Assembly: GCF_900626155.1 (NCBI RefSeq)
Contig: NZ_LR130844.1
Location: 806,061-870,060, forward strand
Reading direction: 5' to 3'
Source of the DNA: Anaerococcus vaginimassiliensis
GTDB taxonomy: Bacteria; Bacillota; Clostridia; Tissierellales; Peptoniphilaceae
DNA: 64,000 nucleotides
Each line of letters begins with the position of its first letter. The stretch's first letter is position 1. The notes under the pieces were generated by a model that was not told where the DNA came from, did no database searches, and saw only the letters and a list, made by a program, of their open reading frames with translations. Below, in pieces: positions 36,446-46,265 of the stretch. Both the position numbers and the translations under genes were made by a program.

Positions 36446-37458
36446 TGGGTGAAGAAAACACACAGTATGAAACAGTAAGCAATAATGAAATTGCAGAAGA
36501 AAATAATAGCGAAAATACTCAATCAGCTATAAGAAATCAACCTAAGCTTATAATATCTGATTACGACCTAAGTCCAAGCATGGTTGAAGCTGGCAAGGAT
36601 TTTAACCTATCCTTTACCTTGTATAACACCAATAGTGAAAATGCTATCTATAATCTAAAGGTAACAATAGATCAAACCCTTGCTGCAGCTCCTCAAACAA
36701 GCGGGCAAAATAACGCCAACTTGACTAGCGATGGATCAGTTTTTACTCCTATAGGTAGGTCAAATACCTTTTATGTAGCAAGTCTTTATCCTTGGGAATG
36801 GACTACCAAATACATAGATATGAATGTTCTGCCAAATGCTAATCCTGGAAGTTATGTAGTAAACCTAACTATGGAATACGAGGACTACTGGGGAAATCAA
36901 TACAAAACTCAAGAATCAATCGGTATTCCTGTAACCCAAGAGGCAAGTGTCAACTTTGGCAAGGTTAAGATGGATGATATAAGTATAGGTGTTCCAAATT
37001 CTGTTTCTGTAAATCTATATAACACTGGCAAGTATAACCTAAATACTGTCATGTGTAGGGTAAAGGGCGATGGCTTTAGTGTAGATGAAGATGAGAGATT
37101 TATAGGAAATTTCAATGCTGGAAGTCAAGAGACCTTCTCCTTTAACTTGACTCCTGAAAAGGAAGGAAAGATTAAAGGAAAAATCGAGATAACTTATAAA
37201 GATTCTACAGGAAAAGAACATACTGATGTCAAGGACTTTGAAAAAGAAGTAAGCCAAAATTTTGACCAAGAGGGAATGATAGACCCACAAACAGGAGAGA
37301 TGATTGGAGAAGCTCCAGTAGATAATTCTCCATCTCTTGTGACTAGCCCATTTTTATGGATTGGCTTGCTAGTTTTAGTAGCTTTAATAATTGCTCTTAT
37401 AAGGAAAAAAAGAAAATCCAAAAAAGACGAGGAGCTTATTATAAGCGATGAAGATTAG
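36442..37458 (+). CDS. CARDB/NEW3-like beta-domain protein with a C-terminal anchor
   Basis: A 338-residue protein between the ATPase and the permease. It has an acidic Asn/Glu-rich N-terminus (1-35), two Ig-like beta domains (about 36-170 and 175-280) with CARDB-like strands (FNLSFTLYNTNSENAIYNLKV; SVNLYNTGKYNLNTV), then one helix (about 303-325) and a basic tail. Position suggests a MacA-like adaptor or surface receptor for the pump. Oddly, no signal peptide is visible at the N-terminus. Either export is by an unusual route, or the protein is tail-anchored. Confidence 0.65.
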   Translation: MMGEENTQYETVSNNEIAEENNSENTQSAIRNQPKLIISDYDLSPSMVEAGKDFNLSFTLYNTNSENAIYNLKVTIDQTLAAAPQTSGQNNANLTSDGSVFTPIGRSNTFYVASLYPWEWTTKYIDMNVLPNANPGSYVVNLTMEYEDYWGNQYKTQESIGIPVTQEASVNFGKVKMDDISIGVPNSVSVNLYNTGKYNLNTVMCRVKGDGFSVDEDERFIGNFNAGSQETFSFNLTPEKEGKIKGKIEITYKDSTGKEHTDVKDFEKEVSQNFDQEGMIDPQTGEMIGEAPVDNSPSLVTSPFLWIGLLVLVALIIALIRKKRKSKKDEELIISDED

Positions 37459-38824
37459 AGATAGACTAGAGATGGCTCTAAGAAACTTGGTTAGGAGAAA
37501 ATCAAGGACAATCCTAACTATTTTATCTGTAGTAATTGGGGCAAGCTCTATAATACTTATGATTGCCTTTGCCTTGGGCATCAACCAACAACAAAAAGAT
37601 ATGATTGACTCTTTTGGGGGCCTTAGCTCCATTCAAATCTTAACAGAAGGAAATGGCGGTACAGCAAAGATTGATCAGGCAAATATTACAAAGCTTAAAA
37701 ACATCGAGGGAGTAGGGGCAGTTGTCCCATCTAAATCTTTCTTTAGTGAGATTTTGGTAAAAGGCGATGAAGATATCAAAATCAGCGGAGAAATCCAAGT
37801 AGTTCCAGATGATGTCATAGAAAATTTAAGTAAAGATATGATGGAGTGGGGAGATAGGATAAATAAAGCTGACGATGATAAAATTATCCTAGGATCTCAG
37901 CTTAGTGCAGGAAAAACCGTCAAAGATAGCTATGGTTTTAGTCAAGAACCAATCGAAGATTTTGATTTTAAAACTCATGAGTACATTCTAAGACTTGGTT
38001 ATAAGGAAATGGACGATGACGGAGTTAACTTTACAAATGAGAATGAGGAAAATGGCGAGGAGAAAAAGGCTGATTATATAGATATACCTGTCCAAGTTAC
38101 AGGCAAAATGAACTCCAAAGCATTTATTAATCCTTGGGCATCTGTGATTAATGAAAGTTTTTATAAGAAACTCAAAAAAGAAGATAAGAAACTTACGAAC
38201 TCCCAACTTAACCAAAATTTCGATATGGACGGAAAACCTATAGAAGAAAAAGCTGGGGATGGAATTGCCTATGACAACTTGAAAGTTGTAGTAGAAGATG
38301 TAGAAAACCTACCCCAAGTAGAAGAAAGAATAAGAAAAGCAGGATTTGATACTCAATCTGAGGCGGGTTCTGCAGAAGAGATTAAGAAAAGCAATATGGT
38401 CGTAACAATGATCCTTGGAGGAATAGGATCTGTAGCCTTTATAGTTTCAGCGATTGGAATCATAAATACCATGCTTATGAGTATTTACGAAAGACAAAAA
38501 GAAATCGGTGTGATGAAGGTAATAGGAGCATCTGTAGATGATGTTAGGTCTATGTTTCTCATAGAATCTGGCTTTATAGGATTTTTTGGAGGGATTGTAG
38601 GATTGATTATTTCCCTATTAGTAGGCTTTGTAATTAATTCTCTTGCGGCAAATTCAGGGTTTTTCGGATCTATGAATGGCGAAGCGAGTAAGATTATCAT
38701 AATACCTATTTGGCTATCTATCCTAGGAGTTGGATTTTCTTCAATGGTGGGTGTGCTTGCAGGATATATCCCAGCAAGAAGAGCTACGAGATTGTCAGCT
38801 ATAGAAGCATTAAGATCAAATTAG
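37448..38824 (+). CDS. MacB-like ABC transporter permease
   Basis: A 458-residue permease: helix 1 near residues 25-45, a large extracellular MacB_PCD domain (about 50-295), then three helices of the FtsX core ending in ARRATRLSAIEALR, the conserved tail of MacB permeases. It overlaps the adaptor gene by 11 bases. It probably moves a peptide, lipid or drug outward, or works as a mechanotransmission pump. Confidence 0.9.
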   Translation: MKIRDRLEMALRNLVRRKSRTILTILSVVIGASSIILMIAFALGINQQQKDMIDSFGGLSSIQILTEGNGGTAKIDQANITKLKNIEGVGAVVPSKSFFSEILVKGDEDIKISGEIQVVPDDVIENLSKDMMEWGDRINKADDDKIILGSQLSAGKTVKDSYGFSQEPIEDFDFKTHEYILRLGYKEMDDDGVNFTNENEENGEEKKADYIDIPVQVTGKMNSKAFINPWASVINESFYKKLKKEDKKLTNSQLNQNFDMDGKPIEEKAGDGIAYDNLKVVVEDVENLPQVEERIRKAGFDTQSEAGSAEEIKKSNMVVTMILGGIGSVAFIVSAIGIINTMLMSIYERQKEIGVMKVIGASVDDVRSMFLIESGFIGFFGGIVGLIISLLVGFVINSLAANSGFFGSMNGEASKIIIIPIWLSILGVGFSSMVGVLAGYIPARRATRLSAIEALRSN

Positions 38825-38826
38825 CA

Positions 38827-38857
38827 AAATCGGTAGAGAAATCTATCGATTTTTTTA
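38827..38857 (+). terminator. Terminator of the MacB-like operon
   Basis: AAATCGGTAGA / TCTATCGATTTTTTT. Confidence 0.85.
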
Positions 38858-38906
38858 TATAAAAAATACTTGGGTATAAATATAAAAAGACTTATAGGAG
38901 GATATA

Positions 38907-39305
38907 ATGAGTAAATTAAGCCAAACTATCAAAAACTACCTAGAGGAAAATAATATAGGTCTAGAAGATATTAAGGATGAACTAAAGACAATTGATATTG
39001 ACCTTGTAGGAGAAATGTTAAAAGATAAGGAAAATACCTATGTAATCAAAAAATCTGGTTCTGTAGAAAAATTTTCCAAAGAAAAAATCGAAAGATCAAT
39101 TAAAAATGCAGCTGGAGATAACAAATACGACCTAAACACTTCAGACTTAGCTATAATCGTAGGTGATGTTATAAAGGCCCTAGATTCTGATCCAAGAAAG
39201 GTTTATAAGACTAGCGAGATTAAAAACTATATAAAAGATGCTCTAATCAAAGAAGGATACAGCCAAGTGTATAAATCTTTTATCTCCTACATCAAGGAAG
39301 ATTAA
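38907..39305 (+). CDS. ATP-cone domain protein
   Basis: A 132-residue protein. Residues 46-132 form an ATP-cone, the nucleotide-binding module of NrdR and ribonucleotide reductases (YVIKKSGSVEKFSKEKIERSI, then a helical region to KSFISYIKE). It lacks the NrdR zinc ribbon; the N-terminal 45 residues are a helical extension. It may sense ATP/dATP, but no reductase is adjacent. One-base overlap with rlmH. Confidence 0.75.
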   Translation: MSKLSQTIKNYLEENNIGLEDIKDELKTIDIDLVGEMLKDKENTYVIKKSGSVEKFSKEKIERSIKNAAGDNKYDLNTSDLAIIVGDVIKALDSDPRKVYKTSEIKNYIKDALIKEGYSQVYKSFISYIKED

Positions 39306-39787
39306 TGAATATAAAAATCGTAGCAGTAGGAAAGATTAAGGAGAAGTTCTACAAAGACGCTCTAGCTGAATATTTAAAAAGAATGGGAGCCTACAATTCT
39401 ATCGAAGTTATAGAAGTAGCTGACGAGATGGCTCCAGAAAACTTGTCCTGTAAGGAACTAGAAGAGGTCAAGGACAAAGAGGCAGATAGGATTCTTTCAA
39501 AGATTAAGGATGATGCCTATGTCGTAAGCCTAGAAATCTTGGGAAAGGAAATGACAAGCGAAAACTTTGCGGGATTTATAGAAGATGAAATGCTAGATGG
39601 CTTTGGCAGAGACTTAGTCTTTGTAATCGGTGGATCCAATGGACTTTCAGCTAGAGTTAGCCAAAGATCAAACAAAAAACTATCCTTTGGCAAGATGACC
39701 TATCCCCACCAACTTATGAGAGTGATTTTAGCTGAGCAAATCTATAGGGCATTTAGGATTATCAATAACCACCCCTACCACAAATAG
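39305..39787 (+). CDS. rlmH: 23S rRNA pseudouridine-1915 N3-methyltransferase RlmH
   Basis: SPOUT methyltransferase acting on helix 69 of 23S rRNA in assembled ribosomes. It has 160 residues. IKIVAVGKIKEKFYKDAL at the start, FVIGGSNGLS in the SAM-binding knot and YPHQLMRVILAEQIYRA with the terminal HPYHK are all conserved. Confidence 0.96.
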   Translation: MNIKIVAVGKIKEKFYKDALAEYLKRMGAYNSIEVIEVADEMAPENLSCKELEEVKDKEADRILSKIKDDAYVVSLEILGKEMTSENFAGFIEDEMLDGFGRDLVFVIGGSNGLSARVSQRSNKKLSFGKMTYPHQLMRVILAEQIYRAFRIINNHPYHK

Positions 39788-39799
39788 AAAGGATGATAT

Positions 39800-40384
39800 A
39801 TGAAGAAGTTTTTAGTTCTAGTCGCAAATGGCAACGAAACTATTGAAGTATTGACAGTAGTAGACTATCTAAGAAGGGCAGATATAAAAGTAGATATAGC
39901 ATCGACAGAAGAAGGACTCGACCTTGTGACAAGTCACGATGTTACTTACAAGGCTGATATAATGTTTGATGATATCGAGGAAGATGACTATTTTGGCCTA
40001 TATATACCAGGAGGAACCAAGGGAGCATATTCTCTTAGGGATAATGAGAATGTTCTTGATTTAGTTAGAAGATTTAACGATGAGGGAAAAATTATAGCTG
40101 CTATTTGTGCAGGACCTGTTGTTTTAAACGAGGCAGGTGTACTTTTTGACAAGAAAGCTACATCTTTTCCATCAATGAAAGATGAAATGGATAAGACTAA
40201 AACATATGTCGATGATGAGATTGTAGTAACAGACGGAAATATAACAACCTCAAGAGGTGCTGCTCTTACTAATTACCTAGCATTAAAATTAATAGAAATA
40301 ATAAAGGATAAGGATACAGCAGGAGATATCAAACACCAAACCCAACATGAGGCAGTGGAAAAATATTTCGGCTTTGAATTTTAA
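39800..40384 (+). CDS. DJ-1/PfpI-family protein (YajL-like)
   Basis: A 194-residue cytosolic protein of the DJ-1/ThiJ/PfpI superfamily. The nucleophile elbow is AAICAGPVVL with the reactive Cys, and LYIPGGTKGA supplies the oxyanion region. Roles in this family include glyoxalase, chaperone or deglycase activity, which sequence does not separate. It follows rlmH by 12 bases. Confidence 0.85.
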   Translation: MKKFLVLVANGNETIEVLTVVDYLRRADIKVDIASTEEGLDLVTSHDVTYKADIMFDDIEEDDYFGLYIPGGTKGAYSLRDNENVLDLVRRFNDEGKIIAAICAGPVVLNEAGVLFDKKATSFPSMKDEMDKTKTYVDDEIVVTDGNITTSRGAALTNYLALKLIEIIKDKDTAGDIKHQTQHEAVEKYFGFEF

Positions 40385-40396
40385 CAAAGATAAAAC

Positions 40397-40645
40397 AGGA
40401 TGATTTTATTCACCTTTTTAGAGCGTAGACAAAATCCAAAAACGCTTACTAAGCTACAGAAATTTAGAAATTCTAAATCTCATAATACTGTAAATCGCAA
40501 ACTCGCCAATGCTCAAACAGTGCGATTTACGGACGCATTATTTCGATTTGAATTTCTTAAAATTTCTTCCGAATGGAACGCTTCCTTTTGGATTTTGTTA
40601 CTTTGCAGGCAGCCTGACAGGATGATTTTATTCATCCTGTTTTTA
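40397..40645. repeat. Long imperfect palindrome (MITE-like)
   Basis: About 250 non-coding bases whose left and right arms match as inverted copies: ACAAAATCCAAAA near 40429-40442 against TTTTGGATTTTGT near 40587-40601, AGAAATTTAGAAATTC against GAATTTCTTAAAATTTCTT, and GTAAATCGCA against TGCGATTTAC around the centre. GGATGATTTTATTCA occurs at both ends, and the right end is a terminator hairpin (AGGATGA / TCATCCT plus T run). An open frame here is an artefact of the repeat. Confidence 0.7.
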
Positions 40646-40647
40646 CT

Positions 40648-41799
40648 TTAATATTTTTGAGAATTGACCTTGAGGTACTCATAAAAGTATATGGCAAATA
40701 AAATGCTATAGATTAGGGAAAAGGCAACAAAAGATATGCTTAACGAATTGCTATCTAAAAGATTTCCCACAGAATTTATAAAAAATGGACTTACAAATCC
40801 GCCGATATTGCATCCTATAAAGATTAAATTATTAATAATTCTATTTTGACTACCTCTAGCAAACCTGCTTGCCTCTGAAAAAAGATAGGGAGTAGACATA
40901 GATAGGCTAAAGACATTCAAAACCATACCTAGAAGGTAGACATAGATATTCTCTCCCCAAAAGCCAACCATCATATTAGAGAAAATATAAATTAGTAGAG
41001 CCATAAGGATAGTCTTTCCCTTGAGTTTCTTATTGATATAACCAAAGGCAAAGCCAGATGCCATGCCAAATATCGGGATGATCGTCATGTAGAGGTTGGT
41101 GTTTATATCTATCCCCTTTGCCATAGTAGCAATTGTTGGAAACCTAACCATAAGACCGGTTAGATTCATAATCATAACTCCTGCAAAAAGAATATAAAAT
41201 ACCACTTGTCTATTCAAGATAAATCTATCATCATATTTTTCTTCTATTGGATCTTCTACATACTTAGTAAATAATACTAATATAAAAAATGCAATTAAAT
41301 AAACTAAAAAAGCAAGCTCCCATTTTATTTTTATTAATAAACCTGCAAGGATTAGAAATAAAATTTGACCAATAAACTCCATGGAGTTTCTCATGCCATG
41401 TAGGCTCGATGCCTTTTCACCAGAGAAAAGTGCGCTGATGTAGTTTGCAGAATGACCATTGAAAAGTCCAATCCCTGCTCCAAGGATTATTCTCGATAGG
41501 AAAATACTAATATAAGTTTTTCTTATTACCGGAAGAAGCCCGCTAACAAAAACCAAGAGTAAGCCTATTTGCACGCATTTTTTCATGCCGATTTTCTTGG
41601 TTATCTTCTCACTTGATGCTATGGCGATTATGGTGGCTATGGATGATAGAGTTATAAGAAACTCAGCCATCTGTCTACTTATAGCAAGGTCTTTTTGCAT
41701 AAACACCAAAACACCTGATATGCAACTGTTGCTTGCAGTCAAGAGGGCAATGGATAGAATCGCCATTTCTTCTAATTTATTTTTATCTAAAGTTTTCAT
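40648..41799 (-). CDS. MFS transporter
   Basis: A 383-residue major facilitator with about 12 helices. The loop 2-3 motif is degenerate (SSEKITKKIGMKK), and RIILGAGIGLFNGH sits in helix 4. The substrate cannot be told; the general layout is of a drug or sugar efflux transporter. It stands alone, ending in the MITE-like palindrome. The ribosome site is weak (GAGG). Confidence 0.75.
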   Translation of the reverse strand: MKTLDKNKLEEMAILSIALLTASNSCISGVLVFMQKDLAISRQMAEFLITLSSIATIIAIASSEKITKKIGMKKCVQIGLLLVFVSGLLPVIRKTYISIFLSRIILGAGIGLFNGHSANYISALFSGEKASSLHGMRNSMEFIGQILFLILAGLLIKIKWELAFLVYLIAFFILVLFTKYVEDPIEEKYDDRFILNRQVVFYILFAGVMIMNLTGLMVRFPTIATMAKGIDINTNLYMTIIPIFGMASGFAFGYINKKLKGKTILMALLIYIFSNMMVGFWGENIYVYLLGMVLNVFSLSMSTPYLFSEASRFARGSQNRIINNLIFIGCNIGGFVSPFFINSVGNLLDSNSLSISFVAFSLIYSILFAIYFYEYLKVNSQKY

Positions 41800-41958
41800 A
41801 AAGCCTCACTTTTATAGTTGATAGATACAATCATAGCAAATTAAGTAAAACTAGTAAAGAGAAATCCTCCTTAATTTATAAATAATTTTCCAAATATTTA
41901 TCAGCTTGACAAATCACCCTATTTGTAGCTTATAATGATTATATCAAAAGGAGAAATA

Positions 41959-43314
41959 ATGAAAAATACTTTATTAAAATCGTACTTAAAATACTTAATA
42001 CCAACTATAACAACTATGATATTATTTTCTACCTACACTATGGTAGATGGAATATTTGTGGGAAGGGGAGTAGGTGCAAGCGGGATATCTGCAGTCAATG
42101 TCTCAATGCCTTATGTAACTTTTGCCTTTTCCCTATCAATATTAATATCTGTCGGAAGCTTAAACCTAATAGGCTACCAGCTAGGAAAGGGTGATAAAGA
42201 AAAGGCAAATGAGTTTTTTTCTATTTGTATAAGTATGGCGCTTGTCGTTGCCTTTCTATTGGCATCTCTAAGCTATATTTTTATAGATAGATTAATTTAC
42301 TTTCTAGGAGCAAGTCCTGAGATAAAACCTTTGGTTCATGATTATATTTCTGTAATCATATTTTTTACGCCTTTTTATATAATGAGCTATGCTTTTGAAA
42401 TTATGGTAAAGGCAGATGGTAGACCAATCGTTTCTACTGTATGTATGACAATTTCTGCTGTGACTAATATAGTTCTTGACTATGTATTTATATTTAAGTT
42501 ACACATGGGTGTTAGGGGAGCGGCGATTGCAACTGGTATTGCCCAAAGCTTACCTACTTTTGCCTATCTTTTTTATTTTTTATCAAATAAGGCAGGACTT
42601 AAATTTAGAAAATACGAGTTAAAGCTTTACAAGATCAAGGAAGTTCTATCTTATGGATTTCCAGCAAGCGTTCAGGAGCTTTCGTCTGGTTTTGTTATAC
42701 TTTTATTTAACAATGTCATTTCTATATATTACGGAGTAGAGGGTTTGGCTGCCTTTTCTGTAATTTCTTATATAATGATATTTGTTGTAAATGTAATGCT
42801 TGCCATAAATCAATCCAGTCAACCTCTCTTATCCTTTTATTTCGGAAAAGAGGAGTATGAAAATGTCCTTGGTATCAGAAAATTTATGCTAAGAACAGTT
42901 TTAATCATAAGTATCCTTATGGTTTTAGTCATAGAACTTAGACCAGAGTTTTTTGTAAATGTATTTATAGCTGATTATGAGGAAAGCTTCTTGCCATTTG
43001 CAATCAAATCCCTTAGGATATTTGCCATAAGCTTTCTAATAATGGGCTTTAATATAACAAACGCAGGATATATGACGGCGGTTCAAAGACCGAGATATGA
43101 TTTTTATATAACAATCCTAAGGGGATATGTATTAATGGCTGTCTTAGTTTATCTAATGCCAATGGCCTTTGGCAGGAAAATAATATGGAACGTAGCGACT
43201 ATAACAGAGGCTATTACCATGATATTTTCGGTATTTCTAGTTAAAAGCGAGCTAAAAGAAATCCACAAACTAACCCAAAGACGAGATAAACATATCAAAG
43301 TTAAATACCAATAA
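41959..43314 (+). CDS. MATE-family efflux transporter
   Basis: Cation-coupled multidrug/toxin exporter with 12 helices in two bundles, 451 residues. MVDGIFVGRGVGASGISAVNVSMP at helix 1-2 and the equivalent repeat in the second half identify the family. ATG 41959 is preferred: AAGGAG lies 7 bases upstream. The gene is followed at once by the second copy of the 160-base palindrome. Confidence 0.9.
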   Translation: MKNTLLKSYLKYLIPTITTMILFSTYTMVDGIFVGRGVGASGISAVNVSMPYVTFAFSLSILISVGSLNLIGYQLGKGDKEKANEFFSICISMALVVAFLLASLSYIFIDRLIYFLGASPEIKPLVHDYISVIIFFTPFYIMSYAFEIMVKADGRPIVSTVCMTISAVTNIVLDYVFIFKLHMGVRGAAIATGIAQSLPTFAYLFYFLSNKAGLKFRKYELKLYKIKEVLSYGFPASVQELSSGFVILLFNNVISIYYGVEGLAAFSVISYIMIFVVNVMLAINQSSQPLLSFYFGKEEYENVLGIRKFMLRTVLIISILMVLVIELRPEFFVNVFIADYEESFLPFAIKSLRIFAISFLIMGFNITNAGYMTAVQRPRYDFYITILRGYVLMAVLVYLMPMAFGRKIIWNVATITEAITMIFSVFLVKSELKEIHKLTQRRDKHIKVKYQ

Positions 43315-43472
43315 AAAAGGACTGCTGCAAAACTATGAATAATCATCGTACCATCGTTAGAAGGTTCTCTTAGGAAATTTTCAGTGGAGCCTGCCGGCTC
43401 ATGGAGGCAAAATTTCCGTGGAGGTTCTTCTAACGATAATGGTACGATTTATTCATTCTGCAACAGTCCTTT
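43313..43472. repeat. Palindromic repeat, copy 2
   Basis: Same element as at 2345-2507; the inner 130 bases differ at only a few positions. The outer arms are AAAAGGACTGCTG and CAACAGTCCTTTT, different from copy 1 yet still paired. It lies between convergent genes and its right edge touches the GNAT stop codon, so it may serve as a two-way terminator. Confidence 0.85.
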
Positions 43473-43753
43473 TATCTAGCATCTATTTCCTTGTATTTGT
43501 CATCTTCATCAAATTTCTTTACTACATATGAGCAAATTGGAAGGATTTTTTTATCATTTGCCTTGGCGTTTTTTACAAATTCATCCAAGAGCCTTCCTGC
43601 GATTCCCTGTCCACCGTAGGCTTTATCTACTACTGTGTGAGTTGCCTTCCATATATTTTCCTCTTCTTCGTATTGAAGAAAGCCTATTTTCTTATCATCA
43701 TCAAAAGCTTGTGCTTCATTTTCCTTTTCATTAAATATAATTTTAATATCCAT
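43472..43753 (-). CDS. Small GNAT-like N-acetyltransferase (YjdJ/PF14542 type)
   Basis: A 93-residue minimal acetyltransferase. The acetyl-CoA loop is YGGQGIAGRLLDEFV, preceded by ATHTVVD and followed by PICSYVVKKF, the fingerprint of the YjdJ group. The substrate is unknown. Its stop codon lies within the edge of palindrome copy 2. Confidence 0.85.
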   Translation of the reverse strand: MDIKIIFNEKENEAQAFDDDKKIGFLQYEEEENIWKATHTVVDKAYGGQGIAGRLLDEFVKNAKANDKKILPICSYVVKKFDEDDKYKEIDAR

Positions 43754-43879
43754 TTATATCACCTCTTTATTCTTATACCCATAATGACTCAATTTAGTTT
43801 ATCCAAAATTGTCATATACTTTTAGGATTTCTTGTGGTAATTATCCATAAATGATATAATTTATTCAAAAGGAGGCTCT

Positions 43880-44647
43880 ATGAAAAGAGAATACAAACTA
43901 TCCTCTGTCGTTCTTGTGATTTTGATAGGAGCGGTAGTTTCATTTATAACAAGCATGCTATTTGAAAAAATCGGAGGAGATTCAACTGTTATTAAACTTA
44001 TAGGAACAGCTTTGGCAAGCTTTTTGGCGTTTTTCTTCCAATATGCTCTATCTGCAGGACTTCTAAGAAATAGGATGGGATCTGTAGGAGAATATCTAAA
44101 TCAAATTAATACAATTAACGGAAGATTTATCTTAATAAATATCATCATGTCACTTATAACAATTGGTTTTACCACATCTATAGGATTTCTGGGTGGTAAT
44201 CTTGTTTATAATACTATGTTAACTAGTGAAGCTAGATCAGATAATGTCACAACCCTAGTTCTAATGATACTTTTATTTTTAGTATCAGTTGTTTTATCGC
44301 TATTGATAACTTATACAAACTTCTACCTAGCTGATGATAACCGTGGTTTAAAGAAAGAAAGCATAGTCACTTCCATTAAAACTATCTTTAAAATAGGTAA
44401 AGATCTTTTTGGAAAGACAATAAAGATATATTTAAAATATATAATACTACCTCTACTTATTTATGGAGTTTTGTTAGTTTTAACTATCATTTTTATACCA
44501 AATGACGGTTTGGGAGGAATATTTCTTTCTAGTCTAGTGACTGTAATTTTGGTAGTGTATTTGCTATTTGCATCAGCAATTGTTCTTGCGAGACTATCAG
44601 ATGCCTACATTGACTACACTGAGGAAAAAATAGCAATTGAAGATTAA
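43880..44647 (+). CDS. Integral membrane protein of unknown function
   Basis: A 255-residue protein with six hydrophobic segments and no soluble domain. A polar loop with YLADDNRGLKKESIVTSIKTIFK before the fifth helix faintly recalls DUF975-type membrane proteins, but the match is too weak to claim. AGGAGG site before the ATG; monocistronic, ending in a terminator. Confidence 0.65.
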   Translation: MKREYKLSSVVLVILIGAVVSFITSMLFEKIGGDSTVIKLIGTALASFLAFFFQYALSAGLLRNRMGSVGEYLNQINTINGRFILINIIMSLITIGFTTSIGFLGGNLVYNTMLTSEARSDNVTTLVLMILLFLVSVVLSLLITYTNFYLADDNRGLKKESIVTSIKTIFKIGKDLFGKTIKIYLKYIILPLLIYGVLLVLTIIFIPNDGLGGIFLSSLVTVILVVYLLFASAIVLARLSDAYIDYTEEKIAIED

Positions 44648-44661
44648 TTTTATATTTTATA

Positions 44662-44713
44662 ATGACAATCGTCCCATCATTGGAATATTTTTCTAGTGAT
44701 GGGACGATTTATT
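44662..44713. terminator. Terminator between convergent genes
   Basis: AATCGTCCCATCA / TGATGGGACGATT, thirteen pairs, with T-rich flank on the plus strand. Confidence 0.8.
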
Positions 44714-44723
44714 TTAAGATTTT

Positions 44724-46265
44724 TTATTTTGTGATTTGGGGAGCCTTGTTTTCTTTTCTTAATATTTCTAGTCTACTTATGGCGTGGGCTTTGGCGTTTT
44801 CTGGTGCTTTTGCCATTTTTTTCATCTTAGTTTTGCCAAAGATATTTGTATAAGATCCGTCTGCCCAAAATATATTTCTCTTCATAAAAGCTGTAAGAAG
44901 GGCGTAGATTGGATTTAGGAGATTTACGAAGGCGAATGGGAAAAATACCAAAGGACTTACTCCCAAGGTTCTCATTTGATAGGCACCACATGCTGTCCAT
45001 GGAAACATAACAGCCCACAAGGTTCCAGCATCTTCTAGTGTTCTTGAGAGCATATTTCGAGAAAGTCCCATTTCATCATACTTATCTTCATACAAGGGAG
45101 CAGGAACTCCTATTCCTAAGAATTGATCGCACATGGTAGCGTCACAAAATATGGAAGTAGCCATAGTTGTAAGGACAAGTCCTCCAACGGAGTTGATTCT
45201 TTCTTTTAGTTTTCTAAATAGTCTTTCTATAACGCCAGCCTTTTCTAAAGAACCTCCAAAGGAGACAGCAAGGAGAATTAAATTTATAGTCCACATTTGA
45301 TTATCCATACCACCTTTTGCTAGAGCTTCATCTACAAAGTCATTGCCAGTTACAATATCAGGTCCATAGTGGAGGATAGCAAATATTTCTGCAAGAGATC
45401 TTTTTTCTTGAAATATCAGAGAAAAGATTATACCTGTAAGAACAGAAATCATAACACCTGCAAGTCCTTCTATTCTTAGAACACACACCAAAATAATTAT
45501 TAGTATAGGAAAAAGAACTAGAGGAGTGATATTAAAATTGCTGGAAAGGGCAAGCTTTATGCCTTCTGCAATCTCTGGATCATAGTTTAGAGTATTTGCC
45601 CTAAGACCAATAAAGCTATATAAAACAAGAGATATCAAAAACACAGGTCCAGTTGTAGATATCATTGCACTAACATGGTCAAAAAGACCTGTCTTAGCTA
45701 CTCCTGCCGCAAGGTTGGTTGTATCAGATAAGGGAGAGAACTTATCGCCAATGTAGGCACCTGATATAACCATGCCGGCAGTAATAGCAGGATTTATCCC
45801 AAGACCCTTGCCTATAGTCATAAAAGCGATACCTATAGTTGCTGTAGCAGTCCAACTTGACCCACAAGATAGACCAACTAGAGCTGTTATAATACAGCCG
45901 ATAGGCAAAAACAATTTGGGAGAAAGTAGGTCAAGTCCATAATAAATTAGGGCAGGAATTGTTCCTGAAATCATAAATGATGAAACTAATATACCAACTG
46001 TTAGTAGGATTAGGATAGCATCTAGGGTTGTAGAAATCCTTTCAACCATTCCTTCTAACATTTCCTTAAAGCTTTTTCCAGTAATAAGACCTACGATACA
46101 TGAAACAATTATCCCACACATCAAAGGAAGGTGGGCTGCGTCATAGATAGGTTCGCCATCCTTTTTGGCAAAGACAAATACATAGATCATTAGTGAAATC
46201 ATAGTAACAATCGGAAGTAAGGCCTCAAAAATACTAGGAAGCCTTTTAGTTTTTTCTTTTTTCAT
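44724..46265 (-). CDS. NhaC-family Na+/H+ (or organic acid) antiporter
   Basis: A 513-residue antiporter with about 11-12 helices. LSCGSSWTATATIGIAFM and the GDKFSPLSDTTNLAAG stretch are the NhaC/IT-superfamily core. Similar proteins exchange protons for sodium, malate/lactate or arginine/ornithine, so the exact substrate is open. An arginine/ornithine role would suit the arcA gene but is speculation. Monocistronic. Confidence 0.85.
   Translation of the reverse strand: MKKEKTKRLPSIFEALLPIVTMISLMIYVFVFAKKDGEPIYDAAHLPLMCGIIVSCIVGLITGKSFKEMLEGMVERISTTLDAILILLTVGILVSSFMISGTIPALIYYGLDLLSPKLFLPIGCIITALVGLSCGSSWTATATIGIAFMTIGKGLGINPAITAGMVISGAYIGDKFSPLSDTTNLAAGVAKTGLFDHVSAMISTTGPVFLISLVLYSFIGLRANTLNYDPEIAEGIKLALSSNFNITPLVLFPILIIILVCVLRIEGLAGVMISVLTGIIFSLIFQEKRSLAEIFAILHYGPDIVTGNDFVDEALAKGGMDNQMWTINLILLAVSFGGSLEKAGVIERLFRKLKERINSVGGLVLTTMATSIFCDATMCDQFLGIGVPAPLYEDKYDEMGLSRNMLSRTLEDAGTLWAVMFPWTACGAYQMRTLGVSPLVFFPFAFVNLLNPIYALLTAFMKRNIFWADGSYTNIFGKTKMKKMAKAPENAKAHAISRLEILRKENKAPQITK

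Noticed and set aside
40400-40651. An 83-codon open frame on the plus strand
   Set aside because: It lies wholly within the imperfect palindrome, has no ribosome site and an unlikely protein composition.
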